Assembly (NCBI GenBank): GCA_003554585.1
Contig: PWGV01000077.1
Location: forward strand, 1-40,815
Source: Halobacteroidaceae bacterium
Lineage (GTDB): Bacteria; Bacillota; Halanaerobiia; B1SED10-174
Direction: 5' to 3'
Length of the DNA: 40,815 nucleotides
Position numbers and translations under genes: made by a program. The notes below the pieces were generated by a model. The model was not told the DNA's origin. It searched no databases and saw only the letters and a list, made by a program, of their open reading frames with translations. The first letter of the stretch is position 1. Every line of letters begins with the position of its first letter. Shown in pieces: positions 7,455 to 15,815 of the stretch.

Positions 7455-10400
7455 TTATAATCCCTCCCCTTTGAGCGGAGCGGGTTCGCGGTCCGCAAAA
7501 ATGGCTTCCATTTCCTCAACCAGTTCCTGATTGCTAAATCCATGCAGGTCGGCTGCGTGCGGACGGCAGACTGAAGCACAGCTTCCACAGCCCTTGCAAA
7601 GGATTTTATTTACTTCGGCCTTGCCGGTCCACTCACTTATTTCAATTGCCTGGTAGGGACAGACCTCGACACAGTTTCTGCAGCTCATACAAAGGTCGGG
7701 ATCAATCTGGGCAACCATGGCCTCTGTAAGCAGGTACTCCCTGGTTAGGATAACCGCGGCCCTTCCTGCAGCAGCCCTGGCCTGGGAGATAGATTCGGTT
7801 AGATTTTTAGGCCCATGGGCGAGCCCACAAAGGTATACCCCGTCTGTAGCAAAATCCACAGGCATTAATTTAACGTGGGCTTCCAGGAAAAAGCCGTCTT
7901 CGTTTAATGGAACTTTCAACTGCTTGCTTAAAACGTCGCTATTTTCCAGGGAAACTACAGCCTTGGAGAGGACCAGGAGGTCTGCATTTTCTGCCCTGGA
8001 TACTTCTGCCACTGGATCCCGGTAGGAAATAGTTAGCTTTCCATTTTTCTCTTCCACCTGAGGTTTTTCCTCCACATCAAAACGAACAAACTTAACTCCC
8101 AATTGGCGGGCCCTGCGGTAATTATCTTCATAATAACCATAGGTTCGAATATCCCGGTACAGGATTGTAATATCCATTTCGGGATGTCTTTCTTTTAGAT
8201 ACACCGCATTGCTTACAGCCTGATTGCAACAGAGTCGACTGCAGTATTCCCTCGGTTCCTCCCGGGAACCAACGCACTGGATCATGAATACCTTTTTAAT
8301 TTCTTTGGGGAGATTTTTATCTCTGATTTTTTCTTCAAGTTGTAGCTGGGATATTACCCTGTCGTGTTTTCCGGAAAGGTATTCGTCGGTTTCAAGTTCC
8401 CCGGCACCTGTAGCAACTATAACAATTCCGCCTTCAATCTCTTTTTGCTCCCCTGCTCCCTCAGTTTCCGGATCCAGGACTATTTTGAAGTTTCCTACAT
8501 ATCCGTCAACTTTACTGACGCTGTAACCTGTATAGGTTTCAATCAGGTCATTATGCAATACTTTCTCTCGGAGCTGGTCGACAAAACGCCTGGCCGGCCT
8601 TCCTTCAGGAGTAAAAAGAAGATTATTGGCATTACCGCCGAGTTCATTTTCTTTTTCTACCAGAACTACCGGGAAACCGATATCGGCAAGCTGCAGCGCT
8701 GCAGTCATTCCTGCAACTCCCCCGCCGATAACAAAGCCTTTATTCAGCTTGTCAACCCGACTCCTTTCCAGGGCCCGGGTTTTCTTGGCTTTGGCAACCG
8801 CTCCCTTGATCAGGTCAAAGCCTTTCTTCGTTGCTTTCTCTTTTTCTTCCCGGTGAACCCAGGAATTCTGGTCCCGGATATTGGTCATTACCATGAGGTA
8901 AGGATTTAATCCACCCCAGGAGACAGCCTGCCGGAAAAGTGTTTCGTGGGTCCGGGGAGTACAGGAAGCAATTACTACCCTGTTCAGGTTCTTTTCCTTG
9001 ATTCTCTGCCCGATTAATTCCAGGTTATCCGGCGAGCAGAGGTACTTGATTTCCTCGGAGTGTTCGACAAAAGGCAAGTGTTTTGACTGCTCGGTAACCC
9101 GGGGAACATCCACAACTCCCCCAATATTATTACCACAGTGGCAGACAAAAACTCCAATCCGCACTCGTTCGTTGTCAACGAAGCGGTAAGAAACTTCTTT
9201 CTTATCCTCTTTTTCTTTTTTCAGTTCAGGAAAGCGGCGAGCAATAATAGCCGCCTGGGCGGCAGCTCCGCTGGCTTCGATAACCGATTCCGGGATATCC
9301 TTGGGCCCGGCGGCAACACCACAGGTAAATATTCCCTTGCAGCTTGTAGCCAGGGGATCAAGTTCGTCCGTTGCCGCAAAACCATATTTATTAACCCTGA
9401 TTTTTAGCCTTTTCATCATTTCGGTCACCTGGGTATTCGGCTTCAAGCCAACCCCCAGGACTACCAGGTCATATTTTTCTTCGGAAAATCGGCCTTCTTC
9501 ATCGAGACCTTTAACAATTATCTGCCCATTATCAGGATCCTCTTCCACCCTGGCTACCCTGCTGCGCCGGAAATTAACCCCTTTTGTGGCTTCGGCAGTA
9601 TTATAGTACCTTTCAAAACCCTTTCCGTAAGCCCTGATATCCATATAATAGAGGTCAATTGCCTCGATTTCCTCAGAATGTTCGCGGGTAACAAGGGCCT
9701 GCTTGATGGAGTACATGCAGCAGACCGCGGAACAGTAATTACAGTCGGTCCGGGTATCCCGGGATCCCGCGCAGTGAAGGAAGGCTATTTTCTTGGCTTC
9801 TTCTCCATCACTAACCCTTTGAATGTGTCCCTCGGTCGGACCTGAAGCACTGAGGTAACGTTCATATTCCAGGCTGGTAATTACATTGGGATGCCGGAGA
9901 TAACCATATTCACTGACCATTTCACCCTGGAAAGCTTCGTAGCCTGCGGCATAAATTACTGCTGCCACGGAAAGCTCCATCTCTTCGGGCTTTTGATTAT
10001 AATCAACAGCCTTTTTGTCGCAGACCTTTTCACATATTCCACATCGATCCTTGTTGATTTTCAAACAGTGCTCTGGATCAATGGTTACAACATTGGGCAC
10101 ACCCTGATCGTAGTACTTGTAAATACCCTTTCTTTTTACCAGACCTTCATTGTATTCATCCAGGACTTTAACCGGGCATTTTTCAATACACTCACCACAC
10201 CCGGTACAGGCGTCTTCGATTATATAACGGGGATTCTTCCGGAGCTTAATCCGGAAATCGCCCTCCTTACCCTGGATATCAAGAACATCGCTGTAGGTGT
10301 AAGTGGTAACCATTTCGTGGTTGTAGCAGTCGCTAATTTTTGGTGCAAGAATACAGGTCGAACAGTCGTTGGTGGGAAAGGTTTTATCAAGCTGGGCCAT

Positions 10401-10520
10401 CCTCCCTCCCAGGCTTGGTGAACTCTCCACAAGGTAAACTGGAATTCCCATTTCACCGAGGTCGAAGGCTGCCTGTATTCCAGCAATACCTCCTCCGATT
10501 ACCATAACCGGTTTAGCCAT
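7455..10520 (-). CDS. hdrA: Long HdrA-type flavoprotein with duplicated FAD domain (electron-bifurcating scaffold)
   Basis: This is a 1021-residue protein, larger than the roughly 650-residue archaeal HdrA. Order: first FAD fold (GGGIAG near residue 9); Cys motif CSTCILAPKISDC (about 53-65); ferredoxin-like insert CTGCGECIEKCP (about 105-116) and CGICEKVC (about 160-167); thioredoxin-reductase-like fold; HdrA-specific block VFVCHCGNNIGGVVDV (about 460); second FAD fold GGGVAGMTAA (about 600) without the Cys insert; C-terminal CMSCRNCVEVCP and CKGCGSCASVC. HdrA is the flavin scaffold that bifurcates electrons in heterodisulfide-reductase-type complexes. I choose ATG at 10520, with GGTGGTG upstream, over GTG at 10532. 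It overlaps hdrC by 8 nt. No hdrB lies nearby. Confidence 0.92.
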   Translation of the reverse strand: MAKPVMVIGGGIAGIQAAFDLGEMGIPVYLVESSPSLGGRMAQLDKTFPTNDCSTCILAPKISDCYNHEMVTTYTYSDVLDIQGKEGDFRIKLRKNPRYIIEDACTGCGECIEKCPVKVLDEYNEGLVKRKGIYKYYDQGVPNVVTIDPEHCLKINKDRCGICEKVCDKKAVDYNQKPEEMELSVAAVIYAAGYEAFQGEMVSEYGYLRHPNVITSLEYERYLSASGPTEGHIQRVSDGEEAKKIAFLHCAGSRDTRTDCNYCSAVCCMYSIKQALVTREHSEEIEAIDLYYMDIRAYGKGFERYYNTAEATKGVNFRRSRVARVEEDPDNGQIIVKGLDEEGRFSEEKYDLVVLGVGLKPNTQVTEMMKRLKIRVNKYGFAATDELDPLATSCKGIFTCGVAAGPKDIPESVIEASGAAAQAAIIARRFPELKKEKEDKKEVSYRFVDNERVRIGVFVCHCGNNIGGVVDVPRVTEQSKHLPFVEHSEEIKYLCSPDNLELIGQRIKEKNLNRVVIASCTPRTHETLFRQAVSWGGLNPYLMVMTNIRDQNSWVHREEKEKATKKGFDLIKGAVAKAKKTRALERSRVDKLNKGFVIGGGVAGMTAALQLADIGFPVVLVEKENELGGNANNLLFTPEGRPARRFVDQLREKVLHNDLIETYTGYSVSKVDGYVGNFKIVLDPETEGAGEQKEIEGGIVIVATGAGELETDEYLSGKHDRVISQLQLEEKIRDKNLPKEIKKVFMIQCVGSREEPREYCSRLCCNQAVSNAVYLKERHPEMDITILYRDIRTYGYYEDNYRRARQLGVKFVRFDVEEKPQVEEKNGKLTISYRDPVAEVSRAENADLLVLSKAVVSLENSDVLSKQLKVPLNEDGFFLEAHVKLMPVDFATDGVYLCGLAHGPKNLTESISQARAAAGRAAVILTREYLLTEAMVAQIDPDLCMSCRNCVEVCPYQAIEISEWTGKAEVNKILCKGCGSCASVCRPHAADLHGFSNQELVEEMEAIFADREPAPLKGEGL

Positions 10521-10956
10521 CTTTTTCACCACCGCTGCTCAGTTCTGCGATCACTTTTTTCAGCTCTTTTTTTTGTTCGTGGTGTCCTTGGAGGACCTGC
10601 AAACGATATTCCCAGAGAGCCCTGTCAACATTCTCAATGTCTTCAAGCATCTCCCTTGGGAAATATTCGTTTTCCACTGCCAGTTCTCTTAAAACCCTGA
10701 GTATATCAGCAAATTTCACGTTCTGCGGACAATGGGCCACGCATCTGTGGCACTGGATACATTTCCAGAGCTCCCTGCTACTCAAAATCTCTTCTTTTTG
10801 GCCCATGGTAACCTTGCTGATAATAAGCCTCGGGTTGAAATCCTGGTCAAGTTCACTAATAGGGCAGGTTGCGGTACAGCTCCCGCAGCTATAACAGAGG
10901 TAAATATTCTCCCCTCCGGGGCGATCAGCAACCTCTTTCCTAAAATTAGCCTCCAT
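10513..10956 (-). CDS. hdrC: HdrC-type bis-[4Fe-4S] protein
   Basis: This is a 147-residue protein with two ferredoxin-type motifs, CYSCGSCTATCP and CIQCHRCVAHCPQNV. This is the HdrC layout, which passes electrons from HdrA to the next subunit. In classical complexes that partner is HdrB with CCG domains, but none is encoded here. The C-terminal part (QVLQGHHEQKKELKKVIAEL) is probably helical. It sits directly between metF and hdrA, with 2 nt after metF and an 8-nt overlap with hdrA. The location suggests that in this system it delivers or receives electrons at MetFV. That role is inferred from gene order. Confidence 0.9.
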   Translation of the reverse strand: MEANFRKEVADRPGGENIYLCYSCGSCTATCPISELDQDFNPRLIISKVTMGQKEEILSSRELWKCIQCHRCVAHCPQNVKFADILRVLRELAVENEYFPREMLEDIENVDRALWEYRLQVLQGHHEQKKELKKVIAELSSGGEKDG

Positions 10957-10958
10957 AT

Positions 10959-11882
10959 TTATTCCACCTCCGGTCTGGGGTACAGGCCTGCTCGTTCAAT
11001 TATTTCGGGGGTTATTTTTTCCCAGCCTACAGGCATCAGGTGTATTCCCCGAACCCCTTCAATTTTCTTGACCCGTTCAATTATTTCAATTGCTACCCGA
11101 ACTCCTTCTTCCTCCGGATCTTCGCATTTTTCCATTCTCTCAATCAGGGAGTCGGGAACGTCCATCCCCGCGACATCGGTTTTCATCATCCGCAGGGCTT
11201 TTACTGACTTGGCGGGAAGAATTCCCGCCATAATATAGGTTTTTTCATGAATACCTCGCTTGCGGACTTCCTCCATCCAGTATTCAAATTTATCCAGGTT
11301 ATAAATGGCCTGGGTCTGGATAAACTGGGCTCCTGCCTCAATCTTTTTTTCTACCTTCATCATCTGCATCTCAAAGGGATCCCCGAAGGGATTGGCAGCA
11401 GCACCGATAAACATCTTGGGAGGCACTTTCATTTCTTTCCCGTTAAGGAGCACTCCCTTGTGGACCATGTCATAAACTGCCCGGATTAACTGGACGCTGT
11501 CCAGGTCGAATACGTTTTTGGACCCGGGATCCATACCAAAACTCTGATGGTCTCCCGTCAGGCAGAGAACATTATTTAACCCCAGGGAACTTGCTCCCAG
11601 GAGATCGCTCTGCAGTCCAATCCTGTTTCTATCCCTCGTTGTTGCCTGGATTATCATTTCCAGGCCTTCTTCCCTGGCGAAATGAGCGGCGACAATGCTG
11701 GACATCCGCACAATAGCTGTCTGATTGTCGGTTACGTTGACCCCATCGACATAACCAACAAGTTTGCGGGCTTTTTTCCTGATAAATTCAACATTAGCTC
11801 CAATCGGAGGCCCTAGTTCGCTACAAACTACGAAATGGCCCGCTTCCAGTTTTTTCTGTAACAAGGACATCGATTCACTCAT
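10959..11882 (-). CDS. metF: Methylenetetrahydrofolate reductase
   Basis: This is a 307-residue FAD TIM-barrel enzyme that interconverts methyl-THF and methylene-THF. Recognisable blocks are VVCSELGPPIGAN, DGVNVTDNQTA, TTRDRNRIGLQSDLLG, NVLCLTGDH and AQFIQTQAIYNL. Length fits bacterial MetF without the C-terminal SAM-binding domain. It overlaps metV by 8 nt; the ATG at 11882 has GGAGT before it. Beside MtgA and MttB genes the enzyme probably runs in the oxidative direction, taking methyl groups to methylene-THF. The redox partner is probably not NAD directly, since metV, hdrA, hdrC and mvhD are linked as in the known acetogen MetFV-Hdr-MvhD arrangement. Confidence 0.95.
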   Translation of the reverse strand: MSESMSLLQKKLEAGHFVVCSELGPPIGANVEFIRKKARKLVGYVDGVNVTDNQTAIVRMSSIVAAHFAREEGLEMIIQATTRDRNRIGLQSDLLGASSLGLNNVLCLTGDHQSFGMDPGSKNVFDLDSVQLIRAVYDMVHKGVLLNGKEMKVPPKMFIGAAANPFGDPFEMQMMKVEKKIEAGAQFIQTQAIYNLDKFEYWMEEVRKRGIHEKTYIMAGILPAKSVKALRMMKTDVAGMDVPDSLIERMEKCEDPEEEGVRVAIEIIERVKKIEGVRGIHLMPVGWEKITPEIIERAGLYPRPEVE

Positions 11883-12549
11883 TGTAATACTCCTTATTGA
11901 CTAATTTCCTTGGTCCACCGTCGCGGTAAGGCTGCCAGTCTTTGGGGTCCTCGAAAACCAGCAGTTTTTCTAAAATATCAAGATCCTTCATGCGGTTGAA
12001 AATAAGTTCCCAGCCACAGTCGATTTCATCATCAACCTCGCATTTCCCATCCTGTGAGCCGCCACAGGGACCGTTTAAAAGGCTCTTGGAACAGCGCGCA
12101 ACCGGACAAACGCCCCCGAAGCGATCCAGAATACATTCGCCGCAGCCTATGCAGCGTTCGGCCCATTCCCCTACTGCAGTTGTTGCCCCGTAAAAAGAGG
12201 TATTAAGTCCGGGGAAAATGAGTTTTTGGGGATGCCTTTCCACCATGTGCTGGACACCTACTCCACAGGCCAGGGAAAGGATAATATCGTGATCCTCAAT
12301 TTTTTCCGCAATGTCATCAATAAATTCGAAATCGCACTGCCGGGTTATTGTATCGGTAGAGATTGTAACCTTCTTACCCTTTTTTCCGTAGTAAAGCTGG
12401 AGAAGGTTGGCCAGGGCTTCTACCTCCCGTTCGCCGCCGGCCAGGCTAACTGTAACGCAGGTCCCGCAGCCTACAATCAGGAGGCTTTCCCAGTTTTCTC
12501 CCAGCATTTTAATAATTTCTTCGGCTTTTTTCTGCTGACCAACAATCAT
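11875..12549 (-). CDS. metV: MetV, zinc/iron-sulfur partner subunit of methylene-THF reductase
   Basis: This is a 224-residue protein of the methylene-THF-reductase C-terminal (MTHFR_C / MetV) family. The N-terminal half has VGCGTCVTVSLAGGEREV. The C-terminal half has the Cys-rich stretch CIGCGECILDRFGGVCPVARC followed by LLNGPCGGSQDGKCEVD, the usual signature. MetV forms a complex with MetF and is needed for its electron transfer. The ATG at 12549 sits 7 nt after GGAGGGAGG and overlaps the upstream stop in an ATGA junction; an earlier in-frame start at 12567 is less likely. Tight overlaps on both sides imply coordinated translation with metF. Confidence 0.93.
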   Translation of the reverse strand: MIVGQQKKAEEIIKMLGENWESLLIVGCGTCVTVSLAGGEREVEALANLLQLYYGKKGKKVTISTDTITRQCDFEFIDDIAEKIEDHDIILSLACGVGVQHMVERHPQKLIFPGLNTSFYGATTAVGEWAERCIGCGECILDRFGGVCPVARCSKSLLNGPCGGSQDGKCEVDDEIDCGWELIFNRMKDLDILEKLLVFEDPKDWQPYRDGGPRKLVNKEYYNE

Positions 12550-13883
12550 AACTGTCCCTCCCTCCACCTGTCAAGAAGATTTGCCAGATCTTGTTCCATG
12601 GGAGGAGATAACCTCTCAAACCTGACCTTATCCTCACCTAGTTCGAGGCTGGCCAGGGTTTCATTTACCTCATCAACAATTCGCTGGCCGCGTTGATCTC
12701 CTTCCAGATGTTTGCAAGATTCTTCAAAACACCCCAGGATCAATATTCTATCCTCCGGATCCTGCAGGGAAGCATAAATATCTTCTTTTTTTATGCTGCA
12801 GGCACAGGGTATTTCCCGGGTGATAAAACCTTCCAGGTCTTCTTGGGGCATTTTTTTTCTGGCAGTTGCGGCCGAGTTTTCGCACATAAAAACCTGCAAA
12901 CCCGAGCCTTTTTCTTCCTGTTCATCGGCAATTGATATTGCACCTGCCGGGCAGTGAGAGATGCAGGCATTACATCCCCAGCAGGCATCTTTCAGTACTT
13001 CCATTGCATCCTGTTCCTTATTCTCTTCCAGGGCAGCATGGGGGCAAACCCGGAAACAGGTATAGCACAATATACACTTTCGGTCATCTACCTCCCGGTC
13101 ATCTTCAACAAGGGGTTGCAGGTTATTTTTTATGGCTTCGATTTCTTCCAGTGTAAACTTAATTTCATCCTCGAACCCGGCTAGCCCGTTGGGACTGCGA
13201 GCTCCCCCTACAGCATAAACTCCCCGCCGACCGGTTAAAGTTGGGGCAAGGTAAACATTTTCAGCCTGCAAATAACCTTCTTCATTGGGAATAATCCTTA
13301 AAACCCGGGCAAGTTTTTCCAGTTCTAGGGAAGGTTTTAAAAGAGGTGCAGTATATATTTTCCCTTCCACATCCATTGTTGCCCCACCACGGGTGTAGGA
13401 GACCTTGTTGGGTGGATTTATTTCAAATTTTCCCTGCTCATAGCGGAAAAATGCTACCCCCGCCCGCCTGGCTTCTTCATATAACTGGTCGGTACCCTCA
13501 GTAAAACGGAGGGACCTGTAGAAATAGTACACCTGGCGGGAAGGATTATCTCTGGCAGCCTGCAGGGCTTTTTTAAGCCCGATCCCGTTAATAAAGGCCG
13601 AGGCAATTTCTTCATTGTCCTGGATGAAAATTAGTGTGTTTTCCCGATCCGATTCTAAAGCTTCGGAAAAAACGGGAAGTTCGGGCACGCTTTCCTCCTG
13701 TTGGTGGGGAAGATTTACAACAATTGCCCGGGTTTTTACTTCTTTAACCTTCCCGTTTTCCCGATAGCGGAGGGAAAAATCACCAATTCTGCCCTTGCAG
13801 CTTGTTATTTTTTCTGGTTCAACCTGCCTTTTTTCCAGGGAGGGGGTTTCTACTGGATTTCCGATGAAAATTACATCATACAT
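12546..13883 (-). CDS. HdrA-like domain protein fused to ferredoxin and MvhD-like domain
   Basis: This is a 445-residue protein that is not a complete HdrA. Residues about 1-255 resemble the nucleotide-binding part of an HdrA or thioredoxin-reductase fold (ending GVYAVGGARSPNGLAG) but lack a GGGxxG FAD motif at the N-terminus. Two ferredoxin motifs follow (CILCYTCFRVCP, CWGCNACISHCP). The C-terminal about 110 residues look like a degenerate MvhD: VFMCENSA, IPCACSIK and LGCFEESCKHLEG correspond to the MvhD Cys blocks. Together with the preceding 352-residue gene it mirrors the layout of hdrA plus mvhD, cut at other places. It overlaps both neighbours (8 nt and ATGA). Function is inferred as a second electron-transfer branch for MetFV. 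Confidence 0.75.
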   Translation of the reverse strand: MYDVIFIGNPVETPSLEKRQVEPEKITSCKGRIGDFSLRYRENGKVKEVKTRAIVVNLPHQQEESVPELPVFSEALESDRENTLIFIQDNEEIASAFINGIGLKKALQAARDNPSRQVYYFYRSLRFTEGTDQLYEEARRAGVAFFRYEQGKFEINPPNKVSYTRGGATMDVEGKIYTAPLLKPSLELEKLARVLRIIPNEEGYLQAENVYLAPTLTGRRGVYAVGGARSPNGLAGFEDEIKFTLEEIEAIKNNLQPLVEDDREVDDRKCILCYTCFRVCPHAALEENKEQDAMEVLKDACWGCNACISHCPAGAISIADEQEEKGSGLQVFMCENSAATARKKMPQEDLEGFITREIPCACSIKKEDIYASLQDPEDRILILGCFEESCKHLEGDQRGQRIVDEVNETLASLELGEDKVRFERLSPPMEQDLANLLDRWREGQL

Positions 13884-14934
13884 CAGCCAGCCCTCCTGAC
13901 TTACAAAGCTGTTTTTGTTTTAAGAGCCTGTAAGCAACTCTTTTTCCATCACTAATTGTTGCAGCAATATCGCGGGGTCCTTTAATTGACCCTGCGAGAT
14001 AGATCCCGGTTTCTTCTTCATCTACAAGGGGGTAAAGGAAACCATAAGCATCAAGCTGCATATTAAAGAGCATCGACCAGCGTTCATTAACATCATTGGG
14101 ATGTAGTCCTTCAGAAAGGACCAGAAGATCTGCATCCAGGGTCTCCATTCTACCCTCCTGCTGGTTTTCATAGAGGACCCTTAATTTATCATCAACTTTA
14201 CTGACATCAATAGGTTTACAGTTTACATAATTTATACCGGCCTGATCCAATTCCGCAAAATTCACATCAAGAAAATACCCGGCTTCCTGAAGGTCAATGA
14301 AAAATATTGTGGCTTCCAGATCCGGGTAAAAATGTTTTAAAACCCGGGCCATCCTGTAAGAATAACCGCAGCATATCTTGGAACAGTAACGGGCTTTTTC
14401 CTGAATGCTGCGGGAACCGTTGCACTGGATAAAGACGACGGAATTCGGCTTAGAACCGAACTTTAAGATGTCTTCAGGATCGGAATGATCGGCCCGTCTG
14501 CGCATAAATTCTTCCAGCTGGCTGGCCCAGATTACCCGGTTATCATCAGAGAATTCTGGCGTGCCCGTCTCCAGGTCTGACCATTTAACAAAACCTGTTG
14601 CTAAAACGATTGACTCAACATTTTCAACTTCAACAAAATCGCCATCTTTTTCCACGCTCAAATTGTAATCCCCAGGTTTGCCTGTCAGATCATTAACCAG
14701 GCCCTGGTAAATTATCTCAATCTCCGGGGAATTCTGGGCCGCTATAATTGTCTCGTCAACCAGGCACAGATTACATTTGATACATTTATCAACAGCTTTA
14801 CAGCCATAATCTTTTATATTGCCTCCCAATGTATCCGTTTTTTCTATTAGGGTGACTTTATTGCCGGCTCTGGCCAGTTCAACAGCCGCGGTAGTTCCGG
14901 CAATTCCGCCCCCAATTACCGCAATTCTGCTCAT
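13876..14934 (-). CDS. HdrA-like FAD protein (N-terminal half of a split HdrA)
   Basis: This is a 352-residue flavoprotein with an N-terminal FAD motif VIGGGIAGTTAAVELARAG and a LGG block. The Cys cluster YGCKAVDKCIKCNLC stands where HdrA has its FAD-proximal cysteines, and RYCSKICCGYSYRMA corresponds to the CNYCSAVCC block of HdrA. It ends after the thioredoxin-reductase-like fold (GIYLAGSIKGPRDIAATISDG) with no C-terminal ferredoxin. That part is supplied by the next gene, which overlaps by 8 nt. The start is ATG at 14934 after AAGGAGGAG; an extension to 15084 would run into mtgA and is rejected. It may form a heteromer equivalent to a full HdrA-MvhD. Family is sure; the partner is inferred. 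Confidence 0.82.
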   Translation of the reverse strand: MSRIAVIGGGIAGTTAAVELARAGNKVTLIEKTDTLGGNIKDYGCKAVDKCIKCNLCLVDETIIAAQNSPEIEIIYQGLVNDLTGKPGDYNLSVEKDGDFVEVENVESIVLATGFVKWSDLETGTPEFSDDNRVIWASQLEEFMRRRADHSDPEDILKFGSKPNSVVFIQCNGSRSIQEKARYCSKICCGYSYRMARVLKHFYPDLEATIFFIDLQEAGYFLDVNFAELDQAGINYVNCKPIDVSKVDDKLRVLYENQQEGRMETLDADLLVLSEGLHPNDVNERWSMLFNMQLDAYGFLYPLVDEEETGIYLAGSIKGPRDIAATISDGKRVAYRLLKQKQLCKSGGLADV

Positions 14935-14965
14935 TTTTCTCCTCCTTAGGCCTGAGTTACTCCGG

Positions 14966-15763
14966 TTATTTGGCCAGTTTACCCTCCCGGGATGCTTTAA
15001 TATAATTGGTTCCATATGGATCCCTATTGAGGAGAACTTCAGTGGCCCGAACCAGGCTGACCAGGTAATTATCAAGCGGGTCAATTATCGCTGCATCCAA
15101 ACCTCTACCCATTGCCAGGACAATGAAAGCCTGGTTGAGAAGCGCTCTGCTGGGAAGCCCATAAGAAATATTACTAAGACCACAGGTAATATGGGCTCCG
15201 GTTCCCATCCTGGTTATTCCCTCAATAGTATCAAGAGCCTGCATTCCGTACTCACCATTTACCGCGATTGGCTTGATCAGGGGATCAAGGAAAACATTTT
15301 CCAGGGGTACCCCATCCCGATCCAGATCATTAAGCAGCTTTTCAGCAATACCCAGCCTTTCTTCTGCGGTTTCGGGCATCCCTTCGTCTCCCATGCAAAG
15401 GGCAATAACCTTGGCATTATATTCCCTGACCAGAGGCATAATTTTATCATATCTTTCTTTTTCTGCAGTAATAGAATTAATCATGGGAGTTCCCTTGTGA
15501 GTTTTAATTGCAGCTTCTAAAGCCTCGGGACTCGGGCTGTCGAGGGCCAGCGGTTTATCTACAACTTCCTGGACTTTTTCCACCAGCCAGAGCAGGTACT
15601 TGGTTTCCTGCTGGACAAAAGCCCCGGCATTTACATCAATATAATCCGCTCCACCCTCATCCTGCTTTTTAGCTATATCCTGAATATAATCAACATTACC
15701 TTCCTTCATGGCTTCCCGCATTACTTTCCTCGTGGAGTTAATAAGTTCTCCAATAATTATCAT
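14966..15763 (-). CDS. mtgA: Methyltetrahydrofolate:corrinoid methyltransferase (MtgA type)
   Basis: This is a 265-residue pterin-binding TIM barrel (dihydropteroate-synthase-like). Blocks seen: IIIGELINSTRKVM, YIDVNAGAFVQQE, PLALDSPSPEALEAAI, GTPMINSI, DPLIKPIAVNGEYG and TCGLSNISYGLP. This family moves methyl groups between THF and a corrinoid protein (MtgA, AcsE, MtvA). In this operon it would take the methyl from the methylated corrinoid proteins encoded upstream and make methyl-THF for MetFV. The ATG at 15763 has only a weak ribosome site (GAGAAAG). A strong one lies 30-40 nt upstream in front of a 10-codon open frame, so its translation may be coupled to that frame. Confidence 0.9.
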   Translation of the reverse strand: MIIIGELINSTRKVMREAMKEGNVDYIQDIAKKQDEGGADYIDVNAGAFVQQETKYLLWLVEKVQEVVDKPLALDSPSPEALEAAIKTHKGTPMINSITAEKERYDKIMPLVREYNAKVIALCMGDEGMPETAEERLGIAEKLLNDLDRDGVPLENVFLDPLIKPIAVNGEYGMQALDTIEGITRMGTGAHITCGLSNISYGLPSRALLNQAFIVLAMGRGLDAAIIDPLDNYLVSLVRATEVLLNRDPYGTNYIKASREGKLAK

Positions 15764-15792
15764 TCTTTCTCATCGCCGGACAACTCCGGCAA
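15760..15792 (-). CDS. Possible 10-codon leader peptide in front of mtgA
   Basis: A perfect ribosome site (AAAGGAGGTGA) is followed 5-6 nt on by TTG and the frame LPELSGDEKE, ending in TGA that overlaps the mtgA ATG as ATGA. A GCCGGA-GTTG-TCCGGC hairpin lies inside the frame. This could couple ribosomes onto mtgA, or the hairpin could simply bring the distant ribosome site closer. There is no evidence that the peptide itself has a function. Confidence 0.35.
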   Translation of the reverse strand: MPELSGDEKE

Positions 15793-15815
15793 TGATTTCA
15801 CCTCCTTTGAAGGGT

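Noticed and set aside
14819-15520. 233-codon plus-strand frame across mtgA and the HdrA-like gene
   Set aside because: Antisense to two well-recognised genes; composition follows the shadow frame.
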